64,000 bases of DNA from Paratrimastix pyriformis (taxonomy: Eukaryota; Preaxostyla; Paratrimastigidae), in assembly GCA_027972325.1 (NCBI GenBank), contig JAPMOS010000019.1, forward strand, positions 1-64,000, in the 5' to 3' direction. The position numbers were made by a program, and so were the translations under genes. The notes under the pieces are model-generated. The model saw only the letters and a program-made list of their open reading frames with translations. It ran no database searches and had not been told where the DNA came from. Of this stretch, positions 40,695 to 51,647 are shown piece after piece (positions within the stretch are counted from its first letter, which is position 1; each line of letters begins with the position of its first letter).

Positions 40695-42533
40695 CAGTCG
40701 CCCTGCCCACCCTTGCCACCCTCCGCTCCGCCATTCCTTCGCCCACTCCAGCAGCCCATCCGCAGCAGCAGCGGCCGCGTCTATAGCCCTGCCCGCCCTT
40801 TCCCAACTACCATCCTCCACCCCACCGTTCCTTCGCCCACTCCAGCAGCCCACCCCCTCCCCTCCCCCATCCGGTGCCTGTCCGCTCTGTCCCGCTCGAT
40901 CCCTCCATTTCTGTCCCCGTCCCGGTGCCCTGACCCCGCTCGGTCCCGTCCCTCCAGCGACCCGAGGCATCGCAATCGAATTCCCCCCCCGGTGGCCAGG
41001 GCCTTGGCTCGTAGCGCATGGCGCGGAGGCGCGCAGTCATCGTTCTTTCTTGGACTTGTCTCCTGTGTGCGCCCTCGCAAAGACACAGCAGCATGTTTGG
41101 CTCTCTGGCCCCGCGGATGGTTTGTTGTCTTGTCCGGAGGGGAGTGCGTCTGCTGCGTCCTTCCGCTGTGCCTCGCAAAGACACAGCAGCATGTTTGGCT
41201 CTGGCCCTGCGGATGGCTTGTTGTCTTGTCCGGAGGAGAGAGCGTCCGCTGGCGTCTTTGGGTGAACTCATGAATGACACAGAGGCTTCCGTGTGCAGCT
41301 TGCATGCCCACATCCGCCAAACGCCCCCTCTGCTCCCGACAGGCCCAGCCCCCCACCGACGCCTTCCCTCGTGCGGTGGCAGCCGTCATTGTCTTCTGGA
41401 GTCCCCCCCGGTTCAACCCCATCTCCCCCCAGCATGGGAGTTGAGCTTCTCCCCGCCTCTGAGTCTCCTCGCAAGTACGCGGCATGTTCCAAAACTCCCG
41501 CCTGCCGATCCCCCAGACAAACGCAGGCGGGAGGGGACACCCGCACACGGGTTGAAATGATGGGCAAGGCAGGTGCCGCAAGGAGCCATGACTGTGGTCG
41601 GAAGGGGGGGGGGGGGGGGGGGGAGGTGGGAGGTGGGAGGAGGAGGAGGAGCCGGAGGCAGCCTCCGGCTCTGTGCCCCTCGGACAGACTGGGCCACCCC
41701 CTGGGGGCGCTTCCTCCTCCCGAGCCAAAGGGCAGGGCCAGGGGATGCGATGCGTGTATTCCTCCTCCCGAGCCAAAGGGCAGGGCCAGGGCCAGTGTCC
41801 GGTCGCGGTGGTGGGTGGGGGGACGGGTGGTGCCTCATCCTCATCCGTTCTCCCGATCATCATGACCTGCTGGGGGAAGGCCGAGGAAGATCGACGTGAA
41901 TGACAGCAGACGACATGCTTGGTGGAGGGGCGTGCGTGTGTGTGCGAGAGGGGGATGAGGAGGGGGTAAGGGGAGCGTGAGGGCAGGGGAGGGCAGGGGA
42001 GGGCAGGGAGGGGAGGATGGGGAGGAGGGGGAGGGGAGGGGGAGGACCTCTTCCCGTCTCTTGAGAAAGACCCTCAATGCCGAATTCTTTGGTGCCTGTT
42101 GTCCAGCGAGAATGGCGGCTGCCTGGGCCTGGGATGCGCTGCGGCGCAGGGGCAACCTCTTTCTGTGGGTGGGGAACACCTCGGTCAATGCAGGAATCTT
42201 CCCACTGTGGTCATCTCCCGACCCAGCCCCTGCGTTTTGTCGCCCCCGGTCCTCCGTTGGGCGACGCGGAGGCGGGGAGGGCCCCGTATAGCCGCACCGC
42301 ACGGAGTTGTCTTGTGTGTGCATCTCGCGCTTTGTCTCTCAGCCCCAGTTGAGCGTGATGATAAACGTGTTGGCCCGGGGAATAGGGAATAGGAACAAAA
42401 GCCGGAGAGAGAGAAAGACTTCAAGATCGAAGAGAGAAGAACTCGCTCTTTACAGTTGCACATCGCCTGCGATCCAGTGGACAACCCCCGCGCGGTGTCC
42501 ACTCCGCAGGCGAAAAAGGGCCGCGGCGAGAGA
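40695..42533. other. Intergenic: LINE tails, duplicated flank, 5' flank of member E
   Basis: 41,003-41,095 has a LINE 3'-end-like block (CGCATGGCGCGGAGGCGCG, GTGCGCCCTCGCAAAGACAC, AGCAGCATG), with a second partial copy at 41,163-41,204. 41,290-41,910 repeats the flank segment seen after B and C, with a G run at 41,606-41,625. 42,070-42,533 is the conserved family 5' flank, including a minus-strand coding-like stretch SASQAQAAAILAGQQ. Confidence 0.55.
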
Positions 42534-45499
42534 ATGGAAGCTGCTGAAGGTGTGGTGACCGGGAACAGCAACGACATGCCAACGTGCTGTAGTGATGGCA
42601 AGAAACGTGCCCCCTGCAGACCACGAAAGCTGCTGGAATATGTCATCCCCATCGGAAGAAGCGACGACGAGACTTGGCGATGCCCGGCTGTCTGTTGTGA
42701 AAGAATGTTGAGTTCATCTTAGCACCAACTTGCTTTTGTTTTGTTGTTTTTTTAGTGTCTCGCACATTATGAGGAGCCGGTGAGTCTGAGCTGCGGTCTG
42801 GGGCCCGCGTTCGGCGTGGGTTTTGCTCGACTCAAACTCCCTCTCGGTGACGCAGTCTGTCGGGCCTGTGCAGCCGCCATTGGTGGCGTCTGTCCAACAT
42901 GCAGGGAGACGGTTATCGCAGAGCAGTCTGTTGTTGTTGTTTTCATCGTCACGATCACAAAGCATTCCTTGTTGATCGCCTCAACGACCAGGATGCTCCC
43001 TTCGCGGATCGTTCAGCGTCAGGTCAAACAGATGCAATGTCACTGCCCCAACCGTGGGCTTGGATGTGAAGCTCTTGTGGGTGTGCTGGATGTGGAGCAT
43101 CACCTGGGGGCGGAGTGCGAGTGGCGCGAGGAGGGGTGCGACCAGTGCCACCAGCAGGTCCGGCGGGCTGAGATGGCCCGCCACAAGGACACCACCTGCG
43201 CCCGCAAGCCGGTCCGTCATTTGCCAGTCCGGGCCTGCGCGGCATTCCCACTCCATCCTCGTCGTCGCTTCAAGCCGCCTCTATCAGGGCAGGGCGATCT
43301 GCCCCCCCCCCCCCCCCCCCCCCCCCGGTAACCCTCATCACCATCGATCGGACCGTGGACCGAAGAGGGCGTATGTGTTTGTGTGTTTGTGTCAGTTCGT
43401 TTTTTTTGGTCTCCTTCTGATCGTTGTTTGGGTGCTTCCCGTCCCCACGTGCAGATGGCCTGTGGGTACGCGGATGTTGGCTGCCCGACCCGGTGTCCAG
43501 GAAGACCTGGCCGCCCACGAGCGGGACGGGGTGGTGGCCCACATGGGCCTCCTCAGGCAGCGCCTGGCCGACACCAGCGCCGACCTCACCCAGTGCAAGG
43601 CCGACCTCACCCAGTGCCAGGCCGACCTCACGCAAACCCAGGCCGACCTGGCCGAGGGCAGAGCCTCTCGGAGTGCTGCGCTGGCCCAGACCCAGCACGA
43701 CCTGGCCCAAACCAAGGCCAAGCTGATCATTTCCCAAGACGAGCTGGCACAGACAAAGGCGGAGCTGGCCCAGACCAAGGAGCAAACCCAGGGTGAGCTG
43801 GCAGCCATCCGGTCGCAGATCGATCAGGTCTCCACTCCTCCCTCGAGTGACTGAGAAAGATTCTCCTTTTTCGTATGTCGCTAGCTGTTCACCCCGCCGG
43901 CTGCCCCCGAGGGCCTGGCGGCCCGCTGGGACGAGCCACGAAGGAGGTTGCCTCGACTGGCGGGCGGTGCCCCGTGAGGAGGCCATCCCGGAGTGGCGGC
44001 AGCGGCCACGGAGAATGCAGCCAGCTCCCTTGCCATGCGCCCCCGTCCGCTACCGGGTGCAGGCCACACTCGCGGCCGGTTGCGAACCCAGCGGCCCGGT
44101 TGTTGTCTACACGGGCCCCGAGTGCCGCTGCCGGTACCGCTTCCCCCCTGGCTGCGCCGAGGCCCGCTTTGCGGTGGTGGCCATGCGGGGCCTGGCCGAG
44201 AGCGGCCCCTCCGCCCCCGTCACCTGCACCCGCCCCGGTCCGCATGCCCCATGCCCCTCCCCTCTCCTGCGCCCCCCGTCCCCGACCCATCTTCCGCCTC
44301 CTCCTTCACCGCCAGCAGTCCTGTTCAGCTACGACCACGACATGGACGAGCGGGGCCTGTTCCACTACATCGGCACCCAGGGTCGCACCCAGCCCTTCTG
44401 TAACCCGGCCAAGGCGGGCTTGGTCACCGCCACTCGCTCGTCCGATTGGAATGGGACGGCCTCTGATGCCCTGGGGCGCCAGCCATGCGACAGCTCGACC
44501 AGCAGCCAGCCCATGCCTCCGTGGTGGCAGGTTGACCTGGGTGCGGGGCGCCTCTTCACGCCCACCCGCTACACCCTCCGCCACACCAACCACCCGCCCA
44601 ATGTGGAATTTCGGCTGCAGTCGTGGCGGCTGGAGGGCTCGGCGAACGACGCTGACGGCAGCTGGCGGACCCTGGACGAGCACACCAACGAGCCCAACGC
44701 CATCCCCGCCCGTGCCGATGCCATGACCACCTTCGCCGTGGCCCCCGAACGGGCATTCCCGGCCCGCCGCTTCCGGGTGCTGATGACCGGCCCCAGCCCC
44801 AACGGTAACTATTACCTGATGCTGTCGGGCCTGGAGATGTACGGCTCCCTCCTCCACGATCCCACCCAGCACCCGCCGGAGTCCCGCCTGGAGTCCGGCG
44901 CCCCTTACCGCCCTCCCACCAACCGCCCGCCCAACAGCGCCGCTGCGGTCCACGCACCCACCGGCCCACGTACGTGTCCCTTGGCCCCGGCCCTCCCGCA
45001 ACGATATAACCGCTGGACTTGTTGTCTGCGCCCTCCCAAATGCTGTTTTCCGTCCCTCGTTGCTGTTCTCAAGTTCCGCACAGAGCGCCGAAGTTCCGTC
45101 CCTCGTTGTTGCTCTCGGGTTCCGTCCAGGGCGCCGGGGTTACGTCCTCGAGGCTTCCTCTTCCGAGCCATGAGCCAGCTGCGGTGTATTTGCAAAAGCA
45201 AAAGACATCAACAAAAGCAGCAGCAGCAACAACAACAACAGCGACATGACGCGCGTCTTCTTCGCGCCGCGTGTTCAACAAGCCCCGAGAACCCCGGGCC
45301 CGGCCAAGCACCAGTGGCGGCAGGTCGGTCTGAATGGCCATCCCGCAGCCGTCGCGACGGCAACAGGCGCATCCTCCGCGATGGTGAGAGATGGGTGCTT
45401 GCCTGCGCGCGAGTCAGGCGGACCATAATCGAGCCCACCGATACCGATAGGCGCTCGCTGCTTAAGCATGGGAGATGTAGAGCAACGGGAAAATTCTGA
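42534..45499 (+). pseudogene. Family member E: frameshifted copy with run-on C-terminus
   Basis: Exons 42,534-42,689, 42,756-42,795, 42,847-42,925, 42,992-43,211, 43,455-43,827, 43,885-44,237 and 44,319 onward. Intron 2 ends CG where J has AG, but its 51 nt are open in frame. Exon 5 lacks two bases after CCCGGTG, shifting the coiled coil. The FN3 exon lacks two single bases (near 43,932 and 43,955). The sandwich exon is open and, lacking the usual stop, runs ~200 residues further to 45,499 through a KQQQQQQQQ-like stretch. Closest relative is J. Best read as a pseudogene with intact 5' and 3' parts. Confidence 0.85.
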
Positions 45500-45634
45500 G
45501 CCACGACTCGGGCTGCATGAGAGAGTCTGCAAAGGACCTGCGGTCGCTCGTGTACTGTACATAATGGCGTTCGCATGGGCGGGGCAGTGGACACACCGCC
45601 AGGAGTGTCCATCCCGCAGGCGGACGGTTGGATG

Positions 45635-47994
45635 ATGGAAGTTGGAGGCGGCACAGCGACCGGCAACAGCAGCAATGACACGCCGAAACAATCACCACCC
45701 TGCAGACCCCGAAAACAGCTTGAATATGTCATCCCCACCGGAAGAGACGACGACGAGACCTGGCGATGCCCGGCTGTCTGCGAGTGTGTGGTGTGAAGCC
45801 ATTTGAGATTGAACTTTGATTGCTCTTTTTTTAGTGTCACGCACATTATGAGGATCCGGCGAGCTTGAGTTGCGGTCTGACCTTAGCTTAAGTGAGTTAT
45901 CGATCTTTGCTTCCGCAGGTGACACGGTGTGTCGGGCCTGTGCTTCGGCCATTGGTGGCGTATGCCCAACGTGCAGCGATAAAATCGCCCCGGATCAGTC
46001 TGTGCTGTTTTCATCGGCGCCATCACTCAGCATTCCTTCCGTATCGATAGGTTGCATCCGTCCCGGCTTGCGCTGCGGCAGGTGCAGAAGATGCGATGCC
46101 ACTGCCCCAATCGTGGGCTGGGCTGCGAGGCTGTTGTGGGTGTGCTGGATGTGGAGCATCACCTGGGGGCGGAGTGCGAGTGGCGCGAGGAGGAGTGCGA
46201 CCAGTGCCACCAGCAGGTCCGGCGGGCTGAGATGGCCCACCACAAGGACACCACCTGCGCCCGCAAGCCGGTCTGCCACTTTCCCCATGCGCTTTCTTCG
46301 TTGCTTGCTGGGCGTTCGATGGTGTTTCCATACCCATCGGCAGATGTCACGCTCATCCTGGGGCTCGGTTTTCACCCTGGGGCTCGGTTTTCATCCTGGT
46401 GGTGGTGGTGGGTTTTGTTTCGGGAATCATCACGAACCGTGCGATGCCCAGACATAATCTCCACATGGTTTCTCTTGTCATTCGCAGGTGGCTTGCGGGT
46501 ACGCGGATGTGGGCTGCCCGACCAGCTGCGCACAATGCGACCTGGCCGTCCACGAGCGAGACGGGGTGGCGGCTCACATGGGCCTCCTCAGGCAATGCCT
46601 GGCCGGCACCTCGCTCGAGCTGGCCCAGACCAGGCACGAGCTCACTCAGACCCAACACGAGCTGGTTGAGAGCAAGGTCGCCCAGAGCGGCACCGTGGCG
46701 GCACTCAGCCAGACCCAGCACGATCTGGCCCAGACCAAGGCCGAACTGGCGCAGACCCAACAAGAACTTGCGGCCGTCCGGGCGCAGATCGATCAGGTCC
46801 ACACAGAGCGCTCCACTCGCTCCAATTTTCGACCCTTCGCTCACCATTCGTCATCACCTCTCATCGCCAGCTCTTCATCCCACCGGCTGCACCCGAGGGC
46901 CTGACGGCCCGCTGGGATGGGGCCACGAAAGAGGTTATCATCGACTGGCTGCCCGTGCCCAGCATCTGTGCAGGGGCTGGTCCCGTGCCCATGAACGATC
47001 TTGCTGGTCCCATAGTCGCCGCCGCTCTGCCCAGGCCCCCCATTCGCTTTCGGGTGCAGGCCACACTCATCGCTGGAGGTGCTGGCTGCGACCTCAACAA
47101 CACGGTTGTTGTCTATTCGGGCCCCGAGTGCCGCTGCCGGTACCGCTTCCCCCCTGGTGCCCCTGGTGCTGTGGCCCGCTTTGCAGTGGTGGCCATGCGG
47201 GGCCTGGCCGAGAGCGGCCCCTCCGCCCCCGCCACCTGCACCCGTCCCGGTCTGCATCGTACTGTCCGACCTCCTCCTCTTTCTCCTTCCCCTCAACTCT
47301 TTTGTTGCCCACACCGCCGTCACCCCAGACGTGCATCCCGCCCCCCCGCTCTGAACGCACCCAGATCCTCATGCTGCTCAATCCCCCCCCCCCCCTCCCC
47401 CCCCCCCCCCCTCCCTCCCCCCCCCCCCCCCCCCCCCACCCAGCGGTTGTGTTTCTATATGACCACGACATGGACGATCGGGGTCTGTTCTGCTACATCG
47501 GCACCAAGGGCCGCACCCAGCCCTGGCGCAACCCGGCCGAGGCGGGCTGGGTCGCCGCCACCCGCTCATCCGAGTGCCCCGCCATTGACAGTGGCAGGGT
47601 CTCCGATCTCACGGGGCGCCATCCGTGCACCAGCTTCACCGCCAACCTGCCCAACTCGTGGTGGCGGGTTGACCTGGGTGCTGAGCGCCTCTTCAGACCC
47701 ACCCGCTACACCCTCCGCCACAGCAACCTCCCAGGAAATGAGGATTATCGGCTGCAGTCGTGGCGGCTGGAGGGCTCGGCGGACGGTAGTGCCAGCTGGC
47801 GAACGCTGGACGAGCACACCAACGAGCCCAACGCCATCCCCGCCCGTGCCGATGCCATGGCCACCTTCGCCGTGGCCCCCGAACGGGCATTCCCGGCCCG
47901 CCGCTTCCGGGTGCTGATGACTGGCCCCAGCCCCAATGGTATTCACCAACTGTTGTTGTCGGGCCTGGAGCTGTACGGCTCCCTCCAGCAGTAG
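45635..47994 (+). CDS. Family member F: intact, short coiled coil
   Basis: Exons 45,635-45,775, 45,835-45,874, 45,919-45,997, 46,051-46,270, 46,488-46,796, 46,871-47,249 and 47,444-47,994; phases agree, giving 572 residues. A Met one codon earlier (45,632) is an alternative start. The RING is [28 protein letters not shown]; exon 4 encodes the TRAF finger. The coiled-coil exon is the shortest of the full-length members (309 nt). FN3 and sandwich are complete (RFPPGAPGAVARFAV; WWRVDLGAERLF; LSGLELYGSL), ending QQ. Intron 6 ends in a long C tract before the acceptor. 375 bp covering intron 4 and the start of exon 5 are identical to member G. Confidence 0.86.
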
Positions 47995-48620
47995 TTCTGC
48001 AGCCAACCTCTTTCATCACCTTCCGCTCAAAGATCCGATTGTGTTCAGGCTCGGTGGGCTCGGGCCTGGCCCTGACCTGGACAGGAACACATGGGTTCAC
48101 TGTTTCTCTCTTGGAATATCCGTGTTTGAGCCGCTGAGGCTTCATGAGGCGAAGCCTATCGGAGGTGATGAGGTGAGGGGGAATTGGGAGGATACACCCT
48201 TTTGTGCAAGGTCTGCGGACGAACCGAATTCTTCTTCGGGCAGGCCAGCCATTTTGCCAGAGAGAAAGTGGGCGGCGGGTTCCGATAAGCCGGAGCACTG
48301 TGCTGATGCACCACAGACGGAAATGGGGCCCAAGTGGTCCCGGGACGAGCGAAGGGCGCGAGGAGAAGGGACTGCAAGAAAAAACTCCGAAACTTGAGGT
48401 CGACGCTGCGGGCGAACAAAGATAAAAAGGAAAATTTCGTAGATTTTTCAAATACTGTTTCGTGTCCGAATATGCTGAAACGAGGTGGCGCGCCTCGACG
48501 GACAGCCCTGAAGCCCCCAATACAAAGAGGTAAACGAGAAAAGGTCCTCCCCAAAACTCAAAAAAGAAAGTGGAGAACCCCCGCGGGAGGTGTCCACTCC
48601 GCAGGCGGATCTCTTGGCTG
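47995..48620. other. Intergenic with dispersed repeat copy 2
   Basis: 48,040-48,545 is the second copy of the dispersed repeat at 38,235. A GTGTCCACTCCGCAGGCGGA block just before 48,620 matches the DNA before the start codons of the other members. Confidence 0.6.
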
Positions 48621-51056
48621 ATGGAAGTTGGAGGGGCGGCGGTAGACAACAGCAACGACACGCCGAGCGGCGAGAAGAAGCGACCTTCCTCATGCCGTCC
48701 CCGGAGGCAACTGGAATATGTCATCCCCGTCGGAAGAGGCGACGATGAGACCTGGCGCTGTCCAGCTGTCTGTGGTGGATTGATTGTTGGGGTGTGAAAA
48801 CATTCGTTTGTGTTTAGTGTCTCGCCCAATGAGGATCCGGTGAGCTTGAGTTGCGGTCTGGACACCCCACTTGAATCTTTTCATGTTTTTTTTTCTGCTG
48901 CCCATCTATAGGTGACACAGTTTGCCGGGCTTGTGCCGCCATTATTGGTGACGTTAAACAGTCTGCGTCGTCCAATCACGAAATGCAGCGCTCATCCCAA
49001 ACGACCTTCAGGCTGCATCCTTTGCATGTCGTTCAGCGCCTGGTGAGACAAATCCAATGTCACTGCCCCAACCGTGGGCTGGGATGCGAGTCTGTTGTGG
49101 GTGTGCTGGATGTGGAGCGTCATCTCCAGGCGGAGTGTGAGTGGCGCGAGGAGGAGTGCGACCAGTGCCACCAGCAGGTCCGGCGGGCTGAGATGGCCCA
49201 CCACAAGGACACCACATGCGCCGCCAAGCCGGTCTGCCACTTTCCCCATGCGCTTTCTTCGTTGCTTGCTGGGCGTTCGATGGTGTTTCCATACCCATCG
49301 GCAGATGTCACGCTCATCCTGGGGCTCGGTTTTCACCCTGGGGCTCGGTTTTCATCCTGGTGGTGGTGGTGGGTTTTGTTTCGGGAATCATCACGAACCG
49401 TGCGATGCCCAGACATAATCTCCACATGGTTTCTCTTGTCATTCGCAGGTGGCTTGCGGGTACGCGGATGTGGGCTGCCCGACCAGCTGCGCACAATGCG
49501 ACCTGGCCGTCCACGAGCGAGACGGGGTGGCGGCTCACATGGGCCTCCTCAGGCAATGCCTGGCCGGCACCTCGCTCGAGCTGGCCCAGACCAGGCACGA
49601 GCTCACCCAGACCAAAGAGGGTCTCGCACAGACCAGTGATTCCCCTACCCAGACCAGGCCCAGCTGGCCGAGAGCAGGGCCGCCCAGAGCGACACCACGG
49701 CGGCGCTCAACCAGACCCAGCACGACCTGGCCCAGACCAAGGCCCAGCTGGCGCAGACTCAACAAGAACCGGCAGCCGTCCGGTCGCAGATCGATCAGGT
49801 CCGCTCCCCACTCACCCCACTCCGTCGTCCTGGGGAGGTGAGCAGGATCCGCTCAGATTCCATCCTTTTGCGCGCCTTCCTGCACCCTCCCTCCCCCTCC
49901 CCCCCCATCTAGCTGTTGATCCCGCCTGCTGCCCCCGAGGGCCTGGAGGCCCGATGGGACGAGGCCAAGAAGGAAGTTGTCCTCGACTGGCGGCCCGTGC
50001 CCGGGATCGTCCTGGCTGCTCCCGACCCTGCTGCCGCCTGCTGCGCCCTGGCCGCAGCCGCAGCCGCATCCCCACCGGCGGCCGGGCTCCCCATTCGCTC
50101 CCGGGTGCAGGCCACCATCATCGCCGAAGGTGCTGGCTGTGACCTCGGCAGTACAGTTGTATACACGGGCCCCGAGTGCCGCTGCCGGTACCGCTTCCCC
50201 CCGGGTGCCGCCCTTGATGCCGGGGCCCGCTTTGCGGTGGCAATGCGGGGCCTGGCCGAGAGCGTCCCCTCTCTCCCAGTCACCTGCACCCGTCCTGGTC
50301 TGTGAGTTACTACCATCCCATACCATCACGCCCTCCGAACTCCTTCCCCAGCTGTTTCATCCTCGTCATCCGCTCATCTCTCACCCTCCTCCTCCTCCTC
50401 CTCCTCCTCCTCCTCCTCCTCCTCCCCTCCCCTCCCCTTCCTCCCTCCCTCCCTCCCCCCTCCCTCCCTCCCATCCCCATCCCCATCCCCATCCAGCGGT
50501 TGTGTTCAGCTACGACCACGACATGGACAAACGGGGCCTGTTCTACGACATCAGCACCCGGGGCCGCACCCAGCCCTGGCAAAACCCGGCCGAGGCGGGC
50601 TGGGTCACCGTCACCCGCTCATCCGATTTACGTGGGAAGGCCTCCGATCTCACGGGGCACCAGCCATGCCACAGCTTCACCAACTACCAGCCCACGCCCT
50701 CGTGGTGACAGGTTGACCTGGGTGCGGGGCGCCTCTTCACACCCACCCGTTACACCCTCCGCCACAGCGACCTCGAGCATCGGCTGCAGTCGTGGCGGCT
50801 GGAGGGCTCGGTGCACGGTGGTGGTGATGGCAGCTGGCGGACCCTGGACGAGCACACCAACGAGCCCAACGCCATCCCCGCCCGCCCCGATGCCATGGCC
50901 ACCTTCGCCGTGGCCCCCGAACGGGCATTCCCGGCCCGCCGCTTCCGGGTGCTGATGACCGGCCCCAGCCCCAACAACGGGTACCACTACCTGATGCTGT
51001 CGGGCCTGGAGATGTACGGCTCCCTCCTCCCCGACCCCGCCCAGCACCCGCCGTGA
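48621..51056 (+). pseudogene. Family member G: pseudogene
   Basis: Exons 48,621-48,767, 48,818-48,855, 48,912-48,960, 49,012-49,231, 49,449-49,798, 49,913-50,297 and 50,497-51,056. Exon 2 is 38 nt instead of 40 (two bases lost near 48,828), which brings a TGA into frame. Exon 3 is 30 bases short and lacks the last two RING cysteines. Exon 5 is 350 nt and changes frame midway. The sandwich exon has TGGTGA where others have TGGTGG (about 50,704-50,709). The TRAF finger and FN3 exons are still good. Intron 4 and the start of exon 5 are identical to F, so conversion happened recently. Confidence 0.9.
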
Positions 51057-51647
51057 GCTGGGTTTCGATCGTCGCGAGGTTCGTTTTCCCCACCGGCCGG
51101 GAGGAGCCACGTCCGTGTCCCTTGGCCGGTAACCGTCCACTCTCTGGACTTGTTGTCTGCGCCCTCACATATACTGCTGTTTTCCGTCCCCCTCCCCCGT
51201 TGTTGGGTTCCGTCCACGGGTGAGATGGATGGACAGGGCGCTTGCTTGCGCGCGAGTCAGGCGGCGTGACCATGATCGAGCCCACCGATAGCCGCTGCTG
51301 GTCCCATATGCTGGGAAATTGATGAGGTGGGAGGTGTAGGGCAACGGGGGGAAAATTGTTCGCCGGCTGCATGAGAGTGTTGCCAGTGTGGGCGCATCTC
51401 TGCGAAGGCCCTGCGGTAGCTCGTGTAATGGCGTTCGCATGATCAGGAAACATCTCCACAACAGCCTGATGCGTAACGCACGATGCGAAGGCGGTCGTAA
51501 AAGTTTCTCTTCGCCTGCGTCCTTGCAAATTTACAGCATGTCTCTCTAGTAAACACTTCGTTGCTCTCCCGCCGCCGTTGTCCAGTCCGAGACAGGCGGC
51601 ACAGCCGACAGACCGTGCGCTTGGTTGACTGATCGGGAAACAAAATC
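51057..51647. other. Intergenic: duplicated 3' flank and LINE tail
   Basis: 51,130-51,470 is homologous to 45,010-45,600 after member E (shared GACTTGTTGTCTGCGCCCTC, GCGCGCGAGTCAGGCGG, ATCGAGCCCACCGATA). 51,470-51,548 is a LINE 3' end on the plus strand (GCGTAACGCACGATGCGAAG, TTTCTCTTCGCCTGCGTCC, TTTACAGCATGTCTCTCT), directly upstream of member H. Confidence 0.7.
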
